From: Tichowtungia aerotolerans
GTDB lineage: Bacteria > Verrucomicrobiota > Kiritimatiellia > Kiritimatiellales > Tichowtungiaceae
DNA length: 64,000 bases
Direction of reading: 5' to 3'
NCBI RefSeq assembly: GCF_009905215.1
Contig: NZ_CP047593.1
Span: 3,042,900-3,106,899 of the forward strand
Part shown: piece by piece, positions 28,745 to 39,594 of the stretch
Numbering within the stretch: position 1 is the stretch's first letter
How the letters are laid out: every line of letters begins with the position of its first letter
Notes under the pieces: model-generated
Told to the model about the DNA's origin: nothing
Seen by the model: only the letters and a program-made list of their open reading frames with translations
Database searches by the model: none
Made by a program: the position numbers and the translations under genes

Positions 28745-29869
28745 ATGAAATTTGGATATGAAAAACTGAAACAGGATGGTGCGGCACGGCGCGGAACGAT
28801 CACAACGGCGCACGGCACAATCGATACGCCGGCCTTTATGCCGGTCGGTACAGCGGCGACGGTAAAAGGAATGCTTCCTGAGCAGGTGGCCGAGACCGGT
28901 GCACAGATTCTGCTTGGAAATACCTATCACCTGATGCTGCGTCCCGGCGCAGAGCGTGTGGCCGAACTGGGCGGCCTGCACACGTTTATGAATTGGGACA
29001 AACCGATTCTGACCGACTCCGGCGGCTATCAGGTAATGAGCCTTTCCAAGCTTCGGAAAATCACCGAGGAGGGGGTGACTTTTCAGTCTCATGTTGACGG
29101 CAGCCGCCAGCATTTGAGTCCTGAACGTTCTATCGAAATTCAGCATCTGCTCGATGCGGATATTACGATGGCTTTTGACGAATGTACGCCGTTCCCGGCG
29201 GATGAGGAGACCGCTGCCGAATCGATGCGGCTTTCCATGCGCTGGGCGGTCCGTTCTAAAGAGGCCTTTCAGCAGCGCGACGGATACGGACTGTTCGGTA
29301 TTGTGCAGGGCAGTATTTATCCCGAGCTTCGCGAAGAGTCGGCCGAGGCGCTGAAGGAAATCGGTTTCGACGGCTATGCCATCGGCGGTCTTGCGGTTGG
29401 CGAGGGACAGGAACTGATGTTCCAAACCTTGGAAAAAACAATTCCGCACCTGCCGGAGGATCGGCCGCGTTATCTGATGGGCGTCGGTAAACCGCCGGAT
29501 CTGGTCGGAGCAGTTATGCGCGGCGTGGATATGTTTGACTGTGTTCTGCCGACCCGTTCGGGGCGCACGGCCCAGGCCTTTACGCGGCGAGGAACGATCA
29601 ATCTGATGAATGCCCGCCACGCGGCCGATCCGCGGCCGATAGATCCCGATTGTCAGTGCTATGCCTGCCGAAACTATTCGCGAGCCTATATCAACCATTT
29701 GCTGAAGTGTCAGGAAATGCTGGGGCCGATGCTGATCACCCGCCATAACCTGCATTATTATCAGGAACTGATGGCCGGAATGCGCAGCGCGATTGAACAG
29801 GGTGCGCTGCAGCAGTTTGCTGTCAATTTTGAAGCGCAGTACACCGGCGGTGACATTCCGGAAATTTGA
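28745..29869 (+). CDS. tgt: tRNA-guanine transglycosylase (queuine tRNA-ribosyltransferase)
   Basis: Exchanges guanine-34 for the queuosine precursor preQ1 in tRNAs for Asp, Asn, His and Tyr. The 374 residues contain [28 protein letters not shown], the catalytic-site [28 protein letters not shown] and the metal-binding CxCxxC with a later His ([17 protein letters not shown]). The queH gene follows, so two steps of queuosine synthesis are adjacent. A near copy of the dispersed palindrome is at 29419-29435. Confidence 0.96.
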   Translation: MKFGYEKLKQDGAARRGTITTAHGTIDTPAFMPVGTAATVKGMLPEQVAETGAQILLGNTYHLMLRPGAERVAELGGLHTFMNWDKPILTDSGGYQVMSLSKLRKITEEGVTFQSHVDGSRQHLSPERSIEIQHLLDADITMAFDECTPFPADEETAAESMRLSMRWAVRSKEAFQQRDGYGLFGIVQGSIYPELREESAEALKEIGFDGYAIGGLAVGEGQELMFQTLEKTIPHLPEDRPRYLMGVGKPPDLVGAVMRGVDMFDCVLPTRSGRTAQAFTRRGTINLMNARHAADPRPIDPDCQCYACRNYSRAYINHLLKCQEMLGPMLITRHNLHYYQELMAGMRSAIEQGALQQFAVNFEAQYTGGDIPEI

Positions 29870-29879
29870 AACTGGAAAC

Positions 29880-30446
29880 TTGAAATTGGGAACTCCAATA
29901 ACCAATAACGAATCTCCAGGAACCGGCAGCGGTAAGCTGCTGTTGCATACCTGCTGCGCGCCGTGCGCGGCACCGTCGGCGGAGCGGATGGTGCTGGCCG
30001 GGCGCGAGGTGATTCTTTTTTTCAGTAATTTTAATATTCATCCTGAAACGGAATATCAGAAACGGCTGGAGCACGCCCGCAAGCTGGCGAGGCGGATGAA
30101 TCTGGTGATTGAAGAGGACCAGTACGACCACGCTGAATGGCTGAAGCATATCCATGGTTTGGAAAACGAACCAGAGAAGGGCAGGCGTTGTGAGAAATGT
30201 TTCGAGTTTTCGCTGGCACGGACCAACCAGATGGCTGAACGACTTGGCATTGAAGCGTTTGCCACCACGCTGACGCTCAGTCCACACAAGGTTTCGCGGA
30301 TTATTTTTGAGATCGGCGCGCAGTTTCCGCGGTTCGAACCGATCGATTTCAAGAAGCAGGGGGGATTTCTGCGCAGCATTGAACTGAGCGAGGAATATGG
30401 CCTTTACCGCCAGAATTACTGTGGCTGTGAGTTTTCCCGGCGCTGA
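29880..30446 (+). CDS. queH: Epoxyqueuosine reductase QueH
   Basis: Reduces epoxyqueuosine to queuosine in tRNA, the last step of the pathway; QueH is unrelated to QueG. It shows KLLLHTCCAPCAAPS with the double-Cys site near the N-terminus, FFSNFNIHPETEYQKRLEH, GRRCEKCFEFSLART with a second Cys pair, TTLTLSPHKV and the terminal YCGCEF. The start is uncertain. TTG 29880 or TTG 29886 lies just after the tgt stop; an in-frame TTG 29793 would overlap tgt by 77 bases. None has a strong ribosome site. Confidence 0.88.
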   Translation: MKLGTPITNNESPGTGSGKLLLHTCCAPCAAPSAERMVLAGREVILFFSNFNIHPETEYQKRLEHARKLARRMNLVIEEDQYDHAEWLKHIHGLENEPEKGRRCEKCFEFSLARTNQMAERLGIEAFATTLTLSPHKVSRIIFEIGAQFPRFEPIDFKKQGGFLRSIELSEEYGLYRQNYCGCEFSRR

Positions 30447-30652
30447 TAGCAAACGATCGCGAGATAAATGGCTCATCGGAGAATTGCTGCTTGTAGGCGC
30501 CGGGGCTTGAAATCTCTACTTTGCTCGATACAATACGATTTTAAATACCACTTGGCGACTCATGTTTCAGTTCTTTTCAGAGTTGGATTTGGAGCGACTG
30601 TGGATACTTGCTGATTGTTTTCGGTGGCATTTCTTTAATTTAGGGAGAAACA

Positions 30653-31873
30653 ATGAAGATACATAAAATAGTTGATGAGATTTATCATCTGTCGGTGAAC
30701 ATTGAGGAAGAAGGATACCTTTTTGAGGGAATCTGGCCGATTCCGAATGGCGTGTCGATTAACGGCTATCTGATTAAAGGGGATAAGAATGTTCTGATTG
30801 ATCTGACGCAGGACATCATGGACTTTCCGGCAGCGGTTTCCCGGCAGATTGAGTCTGCATCGATCGGTGTTGAGGATATTGATATTCTGGTGGTGAACCA
30901 CATGGAGCCGGACCACAGCGGCTGGCTGCGGGATTTCTGCAGGCAAAACACAAAGGCGGTTATTTACTGCACCGAAAAAGCGGTTCCGTTGCTGGAGGCA
31001 TTTTCCGGAGTTCCTGCCGATCGCGCTGTTGCGATTACGGATGGTATGACGCTGGAGCTGGGCGATTACGAACTCCAGTTCTTTAACACGCCGAATATTC
31101 ACTGGCCGGAAACCATGATGACCTATGAAAAGAAGCGCGGAATTCTTTTCTCCTGCGATGCCTTCGGTTCCTACGGCTCGCTGGATGAAGATGCTGTGTT
31201 TGACGATCAGGTTTCTGACGAAAAGCATGCGTTTTATGAAAACGAGGCCCTCCGCTATTACGCCAACATTGTGGCCAGTTTCAGTCTGCCGGTTCTAAAA
31301 GGTCTGGAGAAGCTGAGCGGACTGGACATCAAGATTATCTGTCCGTCTCACGGAATCATCTGGCGCGAAAATCCCAGTGTGATTGTTGACCACTACAAAC
31401 GTTATGCGGAGTACAGCAAAGGGCCGGGCGAAAAAGAAGTGACGCTGGTCTGGAGCAGTATGTACGGCAACACTAAAAAGATTGTCAGCACGATTATTGA
31501 GGTTCTGCGCGGTCGTAAAATTCCAGTGCATGTTTACCAGGTTCCGGGCGATGACGTGGGACATATTCTTGGGGATGCATGGAAATCCCGCGGGCTGATT
31601 TTCGGGATGCCGACCTATGAGTACAAAATGTTCCCGCCGATGGCGCATGTGATCGAAGAGCTCATCATGAAGAAGGTCAAAAACAAAAAGGTCTTCCGCT
31701 TCGGCTCCTATGGCTGGGTCGGCGGTGCTCAGCGTGACTTCGAAGCCAAAACCGAAAAATCCGGTTGGGATGTGGTCGGTTGTTTCGAGTGGCAGGGTGC
31801 GGCTACGGAAGCGGATCACGATGCAATCCGCAAAGCGGTCGGAGCCTATTGCGACAGCCTCGAGGAAGCGTAG
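30653..31873 (+). CDS. A-type flavodiiron protein (oxygen/NO reductase)
   Basis: Reduces oxygen to water, or NO to N2O, protecting an anaerobic or microaerobic cell. The 406 residues have an N-terminal metallo-beta-lactamase fold with the diiron ligands H83-x-E85-x-D87-H88 (HMEPDHS), followed by NIHWPETM, FSCDAFGSYG and CPSHGIIW. The C-terminal flavodoxin domain (about 260-406) binds FMN through SSMYGNTKK. No rubredoxin domain is fused and none is encoded nearby. AGGGAG precedes ATG 30653. Confidence 0.93.
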   Translation: MKIHKIVDEIYHLSVNIEEEGYLFEGIWPIPNGVSINGYLIKGDKNVLIDLTQDIMDFPAAVSRQIESASIGVEDIDILVVNHMEPDHSGWLRDFCRQNTKAVIYCTEKAVPLLEAFSGVPADRAVAITDGMTLELGDYELQFFNTPNIHWPETMMTYEKKRGILFSCDAFGSYGSLDEDAVFDDQVSDEKHAFYENEALRYYANIVASFSLPVLKGLEKLSGLDIKIICPSHGIIWRENPSVIVDHYKRYAEYSKGPGEKEVTLVWSSMYGNTKKIVSTIIEVLRGRKIPVHVYQVPGDDVGHILGDAWKSRGLIFGMPTYEYKMFPPMAHVIEELIMKKVKNKKVFRFGSYGWVGGAQRDFEAKTEKSGWDVVGCFEWQGAATEADHDAIRKAVGAYCDSLEEA

Positions 31874-31897
31874 CTCTCGACGGTAATGATCTAAAGA

Positions 31898-31935
31898 AAA
31901 CAGGCGGCAGGACTTTTCCTGCCGCCTGTTTTTTT
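31898..31935. terminator. Bidirectional terminator between the flavodiiron gene and thiC
   Basis: A perfect 15-bp stem, AAACAGGCGGCAGGA / TCCTGCCGCCTGTTT, with a four-base loop, A-run on the left and T-run on the right. It can serve the plus-strand flavodiiron gene and the converging minus-strand thiC. Confidence 0.9.
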
Positions 31936-31965
31936 GTTCAGGTTTCGAAGGTTTGGAATGCCTGA

Positions 31966-33609
<1,644 letters not shown>

Positions 33610-33650
33610 AAACCGTAGTATATCGGAGCCGAACAGCGATCAAAGCCTTT

Positions 33651-34205
33651 TCAGAACTCTTTTTTCCATTGGATGGTGGCTTTGTAGTTTTCGTTGTCCA
33701 TTTCCAGCTCATATCCGGCCTCAAGACCGCTTTGTGGAAGGCTTAGGGCTCCGCCGGAAATTCGGTATTGGTCGGTTTCCGGATCTTTGACCACCCGGAG
33801 CCTGAGTTCCGGAAGAGTCCGGTTCGGGAACAGATAGGGTGTTAGCCAACTGCTCTGGAGTTCTGTAGAGAACGATCCATCGTTCTGAAACAGGTCGGAT
33901 AGATTTGTGTAGCTGCCTGTGCGGCTTTGCAGTGTATTGGTCAGTGGAGAACTGAACAGGCGGTCCTGCAGTGACGGAGGGGCGGGCGATTCGTCCAATG
34001 CCGGCAGGTTGGATGCAGCTGTCTGGTAGAACGGAACGGGCAGGCTGAGCTCTTCGTGGAAAACGTTGGTTAGGTTTTCCTGTGTGGCTGTCGGGGTCGG
34101 CTCTGTTTTTTCAAGGGTTGGAACCGATTGCTCGGGTGTCGGCACGAAAACCAGCAGTCCGGTCAGGACCAGCAAAATCAGTAAAACTGTTGTTTGGTTA
34201 CGCAT
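33651..34205 (-). CDS. Uncharacterised anchored or secreted protein
   Basis: A 184-residue protein with an N-terminal membrane anchor (TVLLILLVLTGLLVFVP), a Pro/Thr-rich linker, and a C-terminal part ending in alternating hydrophobic residues (ELRLRVVKDPETDQYRISGGAL, then YELEMDNENYKATIQW). The family is not recognised. The ribosome site before ATG 34205 is weak. It lies upstream of the thiC riboswitch on the same strand, apparently as a separate unit. Confidence 0.6.
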   Translation of the reverse strand: MRNQTTVLLILLVLTGLLVFVPTPEQSVPTLEKTEPTPTATQENLTNVFHEELSLPVPFYQTAASNLPALDESPAPPSLQDRLFSSPLTNTLQSRTGSYTNLSDLFQNDGSFSTELQSSWLTPYLFPNRTLPELRLRVVKDPETDQYRISGGALSLPQSGLEAGYELEMDNENYKATIQWKKEF

Positions 34206-34393
34206 TGTATCTGCCGTTAATGATGAAAGACTCTAATGTGACTGTAAATGAAAACCTTTTGCAATACCCGGCCCGGAGGCTGTTAGCAATGTCTGGCATG
34301 TTTTGCTGCCGTGCCAGGGCGGGAATTATCTCGTATTCGGCGGTCTGTATTCCTTATCGTGTATGTTTTAGCCTTAGGATTGTAAGAGGTTTT

Positions 34394-34864
34394 ATGAGCG
34401 AGCAGAAAAACAAACGTCCCGGATGGGATGAATATTTTATGGATATCGCCCATGTGGTGGCGCGACGGGGAAACTGTTCGCGGCGGCAGGTCGCAGCGGT
34501 GATTGTGCGTGATCGGCGGATTGTTTCGACCGGTTATAACGGAACCCCGCGTGGAATCACCAACTGCTGTGATGGTGGTTGCGCGCGCTGTGCGTCCGAT
34601 GCTCCCTCGGGCGGAAGCCTTGGCGACTGCATCTGCTGTCACGCAGAGGAAAATGCGATTGTGCAGGCGGCCTATCACGGGATTTCAGTTAAGGACGGAG
34701 TACTGTACTGCACAATCAGCCCCTGCCTGATGTGTACCAAAATGATGATCAACGCGGGCATCTCCGAGGTTGTTTACGAGCGGGAATATCATTTTAACGA
34801 TCAGGCCCGGGCTTTGTTCAAAGAAGCGGGAGTTGTGTGCCGGCAGTTTGTCAGAGAGGGGTGA
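34394..34864 (+). CDS. Cytidine/deoxycytidylate deaminase family protein (dCMP deaminase type)
   Basis: A 156-residue zinc deaminase. The catalytic signature is CHAEENAI (His and Glu) with the zinc cysteines in SPCLMCTKMMINAG. Extra Cys and His residues in CCDGGCARC, as in dCMP deaminases and ComEB, suggest a second zinc site. The likely reaction is dCMP to dUMP for thymidylate supply. AGAGG precedes ATG 34394; the frame is open further upstream, but those codons do not resemble the family. Confidence 0.88.
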   Translation: MSEQKNKRPGWDEYFMDIAHVVARRGNCSRRQVAAVIVRDRRIVSTGYNGTPRGITNCCDGGCARCASDAPSGGSLGDCICCHAEENAIVQAAYHGISVKDGVLYCTISPCLMCTKMMINAGISEVVYEREYHFNDQARALFKEAGVVCRQFVREG

Positions 34865-34868
34865 TGTT

Positions 34869-35672
34869 TTGACGCGGCGGTTTCCCATTCGACGCAGCTT
34901 TAGGCAGGCAATGCTTGGAACTTTACTGCTGGCCTCAGCGGTTCTGGGCGGAGATCTTCCGTTTCCGGTCGGCGAGGAGCTGGTTTATTCCGTGAGCTGG
35001 AACGGCATCCGGGTTGCTACGGCTATCGCCAGCACGTCCATGGAAATCATGGACGGCCGCGAAGTGCTGGTGCTGCGCCAGCACACGGAGACCTATGCGG
35101 TTTTTAAGGTGTGGCCGGTCGATGATAACCACGAAACCCTGGTCGATCCGAAGACCTTTCTGCCGATTCAGTATACGAAAAATATCAAGGAAGGCGGGTA
35201 TCGCTGCCACGAGATAACGACGTTTGATTTTAAAGAAAAAGTGGCGCGCTATGAGCATCAGACCAACGGGAGCCAAAAAGAGTATCCGATCGAGGCAGAC
35301 ACCCGTGATATTCTAAGCTTTCTTTATTTCATGCGTTCCAGTCCGCTGGAACCGAACCAGGTGCTGAAGCGCCAGGTGATGGCCGATGAAAAGCTCTATG
35401 ATCTGATCGTGACCACCGAAGAGGAGGAGGAGGTCCGGCTTCCGGACTATAAACGCAAAATTCCGAGCCTGAGGATGGTGCCGGAAGCGATGTTTGACGG
35501 CTTGTTTGTGCGCAAAGGAAAGGCTACGCTGTGGGTTTCGCGTGATTCCCGCCGACTGCTGACCTTTGCCAAGGTTCATGTCCCGCTGGGCAGTGTGCGG
35601 ATTAAGCTTCAGAAGGTAAATGGTCCGGGAGACGATTTCTGGATTAAGGAAAAAAAAGACGATGACGATTGA
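34869..35672 (+). CDS. DUF3108 domain protein, exported
   Basis: A 267-residue protein with a signal peptide (MTRRFPIRRSFRQAMLGTLLLASAVLGG) and the DUF3108 beta fold: PVGEELVYSVSWNGIRVA, then the mid-block ARYEHQTNGSQKEYPI with DILSFLYFMRS, and RDSRRLLTFAKVHVPLGSVRIKLQ at the end. DUF3108 proteins are periplasmic or outer-membrane-facing, of unknown function. The start is TTG 34869 with AGAGGGG upstream. It overlaps kdsB by 11 bases, so the two are coupled, hinting at an envelope role. Confidence 0.82.
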   Translation: MTRRFPIRRSFRQAMLGTLLLASAVLGGDLPFPVGEELVYSVSWNGIRVATAIASTSMEIMDGREVLVLRQHTETYAVFKVWPVDDNHETLVDPKTFLPIQYTKNIKEGGYRCHEITTFDFKEKVARYEHQTNGSQKEYPIEADTRDILSFLYFMRSSPLEPNQVLKRQVMADEKLYDLIVTTEEEEEVRLPDYKRKIPSLRMVPEAMFDGLFVRKGKATLWVSRDSRRLLTFAKVHVPLGSVRIKLQKVNGPGDDFWIKEKKDDDD

Positions 35673-36432
35673 AAACAAACGGGTGGTCGGCGTGATTCCG
35701 GCGCGGTGGGCTTCGACCCGTCTGCCGGGTAAACCGCTGGTGATGATTGCCGGAAAGCCAATGATTCAACGAGTCGTTGAGCGCGTGGTGCAGGCAAGAA
35801 CGCTGAGTGCGGTGATTGTGGCGACTGATGACCAGCGCATTGTTGATGCGGTGGCATCGTTTGATATCCCTGATGTCAAAGCCGTGATGACGCGTGCCGA
35901 CCATCCGTCCGGCACGGACCGAATCGCCGAGGCCGTTGCCGGCGAGGAGTGTGATGTGGTCATCAATATTCAGGGCGACGAACCGTTGATGGATCCAGCG
36001 CTGATCGACCGGCTGGGACAGGTGATGCTTTCCGGCGATTGGGATATGGCGACTGCTGCCACCCCGATAAAAACCGAAGCCGACCTGAAAAACCCTGCTG
36101 TGGTTAAAGCGGTGTTTGGTCGCGACGGGCAGGCTCTCTATTTTTCGCGCGCGCCGATTCCGTATGTGCGCGATGAGGGAACGGACGTTGCTGATGCTCA
36201 CTTCCGCCATCTCGGAATTTATGCTTATACCCGTGAATATTTAATGACGCTGGTTGCAGAGCCGCCGTGTCTTTTAGAAAACCTCGAAAAACTCGAGCAG
36301 CTTCGCGCGCTGAATATCGGCTGCAGGATGAACGTTTTGAAAGTGGAGGATGTCGGTATTGGAGTCGACACGCCCGAGGATGTTGCAAAAGTAGAAGCCA
36401 TTTTGGAGTGCGGTGTTAAAAGCGAAGCGTAA
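35662..36432 (+). CDS. kdsB: 3-deoxy-manno-octulosonate cytidylyltransferase
   Basis: Activates Kdo with CTP for the LPS inner core. The 256 residues show GVIPARWASTRLPGKPL with the nucleotide-binding loop, VATDDQRI, MTRADHPSGTDRIAEA and INIQGDEPLMDP. The C-terminal GVDTPEDVAKVEAI is normal for the family but is followed by a short odd tail (LECGVKSEA). A fragment resembling a second kdsB end lies 80 bases downstream. ATG 35662 lies inside the end of the DUF3108 gene. Confidence 0.95.
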   Translation: MTIENKRVVGVIPARWASTRLPGKPLVMIAGKPMIQRVVERVVQARTLSAVIVATDDQRIVDAVASFDIPDVKAVMTRADHPSGTDRIAEAVAGEECDVVINIQGDEPLMDPALIDRLGQVMLSGDWDMATAATPIKTEADLKNPAVVKAVFGRDGQALYFSRAPIPYVRDEGTDVADAHFRHLGIYAYTREYLMTLVAEPPCLLENLEKLEQLRALNIGCRMNVLKVEDVGIGVDTPEDVAKVEAILECGVKSEA

Positions 36433-36487
36433 CGCCGCTTTTGAAAAGGGTTTATGTGAACATGAAACGAAATGATGAAAAAGCGTT

Positions 36488-36562
36488 CTGACCCCATTGT
36501 GCTGACCCCATTGCGAGGATGTCGAAAAAGTGGAACAGATTTTGAAAAATATAGGCGGATAA
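36488..36562 (+). pseudogene. Remnant of a second kdsB 3-prime end, with a 12-bp direct repeat
   Basis: Bases 36515-36562 read EDVEKVEQILKNIGG-stop, closely matching the EDVAKVEAIL end of the intact kdsB just upstream. It has no body and no start. In front of it CTGACCCCATTG occurs twice (36488-36499 and 36502-36513). This looks like the scar of a duplication or of recombination with another kdsB. Confidence 0.6.
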
Positions 36563-36587
36563 AAGCAATTGTTGAGGAGGAGACTGC

Positions 36588-37046
36588 GTGAAAAGATGCA
36601 AATATTGCAGCAAGAAGAGGGTAGCGGATGATGTGTGCGGTTTTTGTAATCTTCCCCAGTCAGTGAAGTATCGGAATTTACCAAAAGATGAAAAGAAGAA
36701 GGCTAGTAATTATCGAAATATAGGCGTGCTGGGATTATTATTGTTTTTATTAGGGTCAATGGTTCTTCTTGATCATTTCTCGCGCTATATGGCAGTAAAT
36801 CACATTGAAAATGTAGATGTCCCCAGCCCATTTGAGACTTTTAGGTATATTGTATATTTCAGTGCGGGTATTTTTATGGGATTGAGAGCCCGGGGAGGGT
36901 ATTTGTTGGGATTAATTGCGTCAGTATTTTTAATTCAACGAGGAATCCCCACATATAATTTAACAGCAATATTGTTTGGTTTTGCCGTTTTATTGCTTGT
37001 TGCCCCGCATGTGAAGGAAATGGTGGTACGCCCAGGCAAAGAATAG
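36588..37046 (+). CDS. Zinc-ribbon membrane protein of unknown function
   Basis: A 152-residue protein with an N-terminal zinc-ribbon-type motif (CKYCSKKRVADDVCGFC: two CxxC pairs, residues 4-20) and three to four hydrophobic spans from about 45 to 140. The start is GTG 36588 with GAGGAGG upstream. It is AT-rich compared with kdsB and kdsA on either side and interrupts their usual adjacency, so it may be an insertion into the Kdo cluster together with the kdsB fragment. Confidence 0.65.
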   Translation: MKRCKYCSKKRVADDVCGFCNLPQSVKYRNLPKDEKKKASNYRNIGVLGLLLFLLGSMVLLDHFSRYMAVNHIENVDVPSPFETFRYIVYFSAGIFMGLRARGGYLLGLIASVFLIQRGIPTYNLTAILFGFAVLLLVAPHVKEMVVRPGKE

Positions 37047-37161
37047 ATGATTTGTCATCAGGATAAGCCTATAAATACGCATGCGCATTTTACTTATCAT
37101 GAAAATAGCCAGTTGCTCGCCGGAGTAGGCGGCATAGGGTTTTAAGTTTACGGGAGAAAAA

Positions 37162-37977
37162 ATGACTAAGACGATCAATGTAAAAGGCGTGAAATTCGGC
37201 GGAAGGAGTCCGCTGGCGCTGATTGCCGGGCCGTGCGTGATTGAAAGCCGCGAAGGTTGTATGGCGATTGCCGATAAGCTGGTGAAGCTGTCGAAAAAAC
37301 AGAATATTCCGCTGGTGTTTAAGGCGTCATACGATAAGGCGAACCGTACGTCGATCAACTCCTACCGCGGGCCGGGCATCGCCAAGGGCCTCGAAATCCT
37401 TTCGGAGATTAAGGAGAAGTACAACGTGCCGGTGTTGACGGACGTTCACAGCGTGGAGGAAATCCATATTGCATCTAAAGTGGTCGACATCATTCAGTTG
37501 CCGGCGTTTCTGATCCGGCAGACCGACATCGTGGTGGCTGCCGGCGAAAGTGGCGCTGTGGTGAATGTGAAGAAGGCGCAGTTTGCTGCGCCGTGGGACA
37601 TGGCCCAGGTGGTCAAAAAGATTGAGTCGACCGGTAACACGAAAATCATGCTGACGGAGCGCGGTGCAAGTTTCGGCTACAACACGCTGGTGGCGGACAT
37701 GCGCAGCCTGATTATTATGCGCGAACTGGGCTATCCGGTGATTTTTGATGCGACGCATTCGGTGCAGTCGCCGGGCGGAAAGGGGGACAGTTCGGGCGGC
37801 GACGGCCGTTTCGCACCGTATTTGGCGAAGGCCGCGGCGGCGGTCGGCGTGGACGGTATGTTTATTGAAACGCATCCGGATCCGGAAAATGCGCTGTCCG
37901 ACGGTCCGAATATGATTCCGACGAAGGATCTTTCCAGGCTGTGGAAAAAACTGAGCGCAATTGATGAGGTGAAATGA
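37162..37977 (+). CDS. kdsA: 3-deoxy-8-phosphooctulonate synthase
   Basis: Joins arabinose 5-phosphate and phosphoenolpyruvate to Kdo 8-phosphate. The 271 residues contain LALIAGPCVIES, FKASYDKANRTSINSYRGPG, VLTDVHSVEE, QLPAFLIRQTD, AQFAAPWDM and VIFDATHSVQ with PGG, all typical KdsA blocks. It overlaps the next gene by four bases (ATGA). An exact copy of the dispersed palindrome is at 37931-37947. Confidence 0.97.
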   Translation: MTKTINVKGVKFGGRSPLALIAGPCVIESREGCMAIADKLVKLSKKQNIPLVFKASYDKANRTSINSYRGPGIAKGLEILSEIKEKYNVPVLTDVHSVEEIHIASKVVDIIQLPAFLIRQTDIVVAAGESGAVVNVKKAQFAAPWDMAQVVKKIESTGNTKIMLTERGASFGYNTLVADMRSLIIMRELGYPVIFDATHSVQSPGGKGDSSGGDGRFAPYLAKAAAAVGVDGMFIETHPDPENALSDGPNMIPTKDLSRLWKKLSAIDEVK

Positions 37978-38846
37978 TGAATTCTTTCGCTTTTTCCAAT
38001 GTTTGGAAAGTTGCCGTGCCGGCGGTTTTGTTGTCGCTGAATGCGGCGGCGCAGATCGAAGGAATGGAGATTTCCGGCTTTCGTGTGCCGGAGTATGACG
38101 AGCAGGGGCAGATGACGTCGCAGCTGTTCGGAGATCATGCCATCATGGGCGCGGACAACAAGGTGAAGATCGAGGGGGTGCGCCTTGAGTTTTACAATGA
38201 CGGCGAGGTTTTACTGCATGCGGAGTCTCCGTACTGTTTCTATGACCGTCAGGCCGGTATGGCGCACTCGGATGCTCCGGTGCATGCGGAAATGGACGGT
38301 GTGGTGCTGGACGGAAAGGGATTTGAGCTGAAGGCCGGAGAGCGCACGGTGCATGTGCTGGACGATTGCCGCGTGGAAATCAGTGATGTGATGCAGCAAG
38401 CCGATATTCACCCGAGCGATGACGATGCTGCGTTGTCGAACAGCGTCACGGTGATTACGTCCAAAGAGCTTTTTCTAAACTATGAGGGCCGAAGTGCCCG
38501 GTTTGTCGATATGGTTCATGTGGATGATTCTCAGCTGGAAATGGACTCTCAGTCACTTGAAATTCGGTTTGGCGAAAACAGTGAAATTGACTGGATAGAG
38601 GCGTTAACCGACGTTAGAATCCTGCATGAAGGACGGGAAGCGTATGCGGATAAGGCCGTTTATGATGTTAAAACTGATGAGTTTGTGCTGGAAGGCAATC
38701 CCCGGCTGTCCGATGGAGATAATATGCTGATGGGCGATCGCATCCGTTTTTGGAGGGCCTCGGAGCGCATGGTTTGCGAGCCGGAAGCTAAGTTGGTGAT
38801 TTACCCGGATCAGAAAATAAATACGGAACTTTTTGAGAAGAAATGA
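37974..38846 (+). CDS. LPS export protein of the LptC/LptA (OstA-like) type
   Basis: A 290-residue exported protein with an N-terminal signal or anchor (VWKVAVPAVLLSLNAAAQ) and a long series of short beta strands: KVKIEGVRLEFYNDGEVLLHAESPYC, LNYEGRSARFVDMVHVDD and AYADKAVYDVKTDEFVLEGNPRL. These are OstA/LptC-type repeats. It is longer than a typical LptC or LptA and may combine both roles, since only one such gene precedes lptB. An exact palindrome copy (37993-38009) lies inside the signal region. Confidence 0.75.
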   Translation: MMNSFAFSNVWKVAVPAVLLSLNAAAQIEGMEISGFRVPEYDEQGQMTSQLFGDHAIMGADNKVKIEGVRLEFYNDGEVLLHAESPYCFYDRQAGMAHSDAPVHAEMDGVVLDGKGFELKAGERTVHVLDDCRVEISDVMQQADIHPSDDDAALSNSVTVITSKELFLNYEGRSARFVDMVHVDDSQLEMDSQSLEIRFGENSEIDWIEALTDVRILHEGREAYADKAVYDVKTDEFVLEGNPRLSDGDNMLMGDRIRFWRASERMVCEPEAKLVIYPDQKINTELFEKK

Positions 38847-39577
38847 TGAGCGAAGATTATCTGGTTCGTACGGAAAAGCTTGTAAAGAGCTATCGCGGGA
38901 AGACAGTGGTTAATGGAGTGGATGTGAATGTCCGCTTGGGAGAAATTGTTGGGTTGCTGGGCCCCAACGGGGCCGGAAAAACCACAACGTTTTATATGGT
39001 GACCGGGCTGGTTCATCCGACGGGTGGACAGGTCTTTTTCAAGGATCGGAATGTTTCCAAGGTTCCGATGTATCAGCGCGCCCGTATGGGAATGGGATAT
39101 CTGTCTCAGGAACCTTCCATTTTTCGAAAACTGACAGTGCAGGAAAATGTAATGGCGATTCTTGAAACGCTTCCGATTTCGCGTCGCGAACGCCGCGAAC
39201 GGCTGGAGTTTCTGCTGAGTGAACTGAAGATTTCCCACCTGGCCAAACAGCGGGCCTATACGTTGTCGGGGGGAGAGCGTCGTCGCCTCGAAATTACGCG
39301 TGCACTGGTGACCAATCCGTCACTTATTTTGCTCGATGAGCCGTTCAGCGGAGTGGATCCGCTGGCGGTTTATGAGGTGCAGGAAATCATTAAGGAGCTT
39401 CGTGAGAAAGGTCTCGGGGTGCTGATTACCGACCATAACGTTCGCGAGACGCTGGCGGTTGTGGACCGGGCCTATCTCATGTGCGAGGGGAAAGTGCTGC
39501 GCGAAGGAGCCAGCTCTTTCCTGGTGAACGATGAAGTGAGCCGGGAGCTCTATTTGGGGCCGCGGTTCAGTATGTAA
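38843..39577 (+). CDS. lptB: LPS export ABC transporter ATP-binding protein
   Basis: The ATPase that powers LPS extraction and transport to the outer membrane. The 244 residues have Walker A GPNGAGKTT at 40-48, the Q-loop GYLSQEPSIFRKLTV, the signature LSGGERRRLEI, Walker B LILLDEPFSGVDP and switch His in ITDHNVRET, all in the exact LptB form. It overlaps the preceding gene by four bases. The permease genes lptF and lptG are not in the window. Confidence 0.97.
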   Translation: MMSEDYLVRTEKLVKSYRGKTVVNGVDVNVRLGEIVGLLGPNGAGKTTTFYMVTGLVHPTGGQVFFKDRNVSKVPMYQRARMGMGYLSQEPSIFRKLTVQENVMAILETLPISRRERRERLEFLLSELKISHLAKQRAYTLSGGERRRLEITRALVTNPSLILLDEPFSGVDPLAVYEVQEIIKELREKGLGVLITDHNVRETLAVVDRAYLMCEGKVLREGASSFLVNDEVSRELYLGPRFSM

Positions 39578-39594
39578 CAAGAAGGGAGAAGCTC

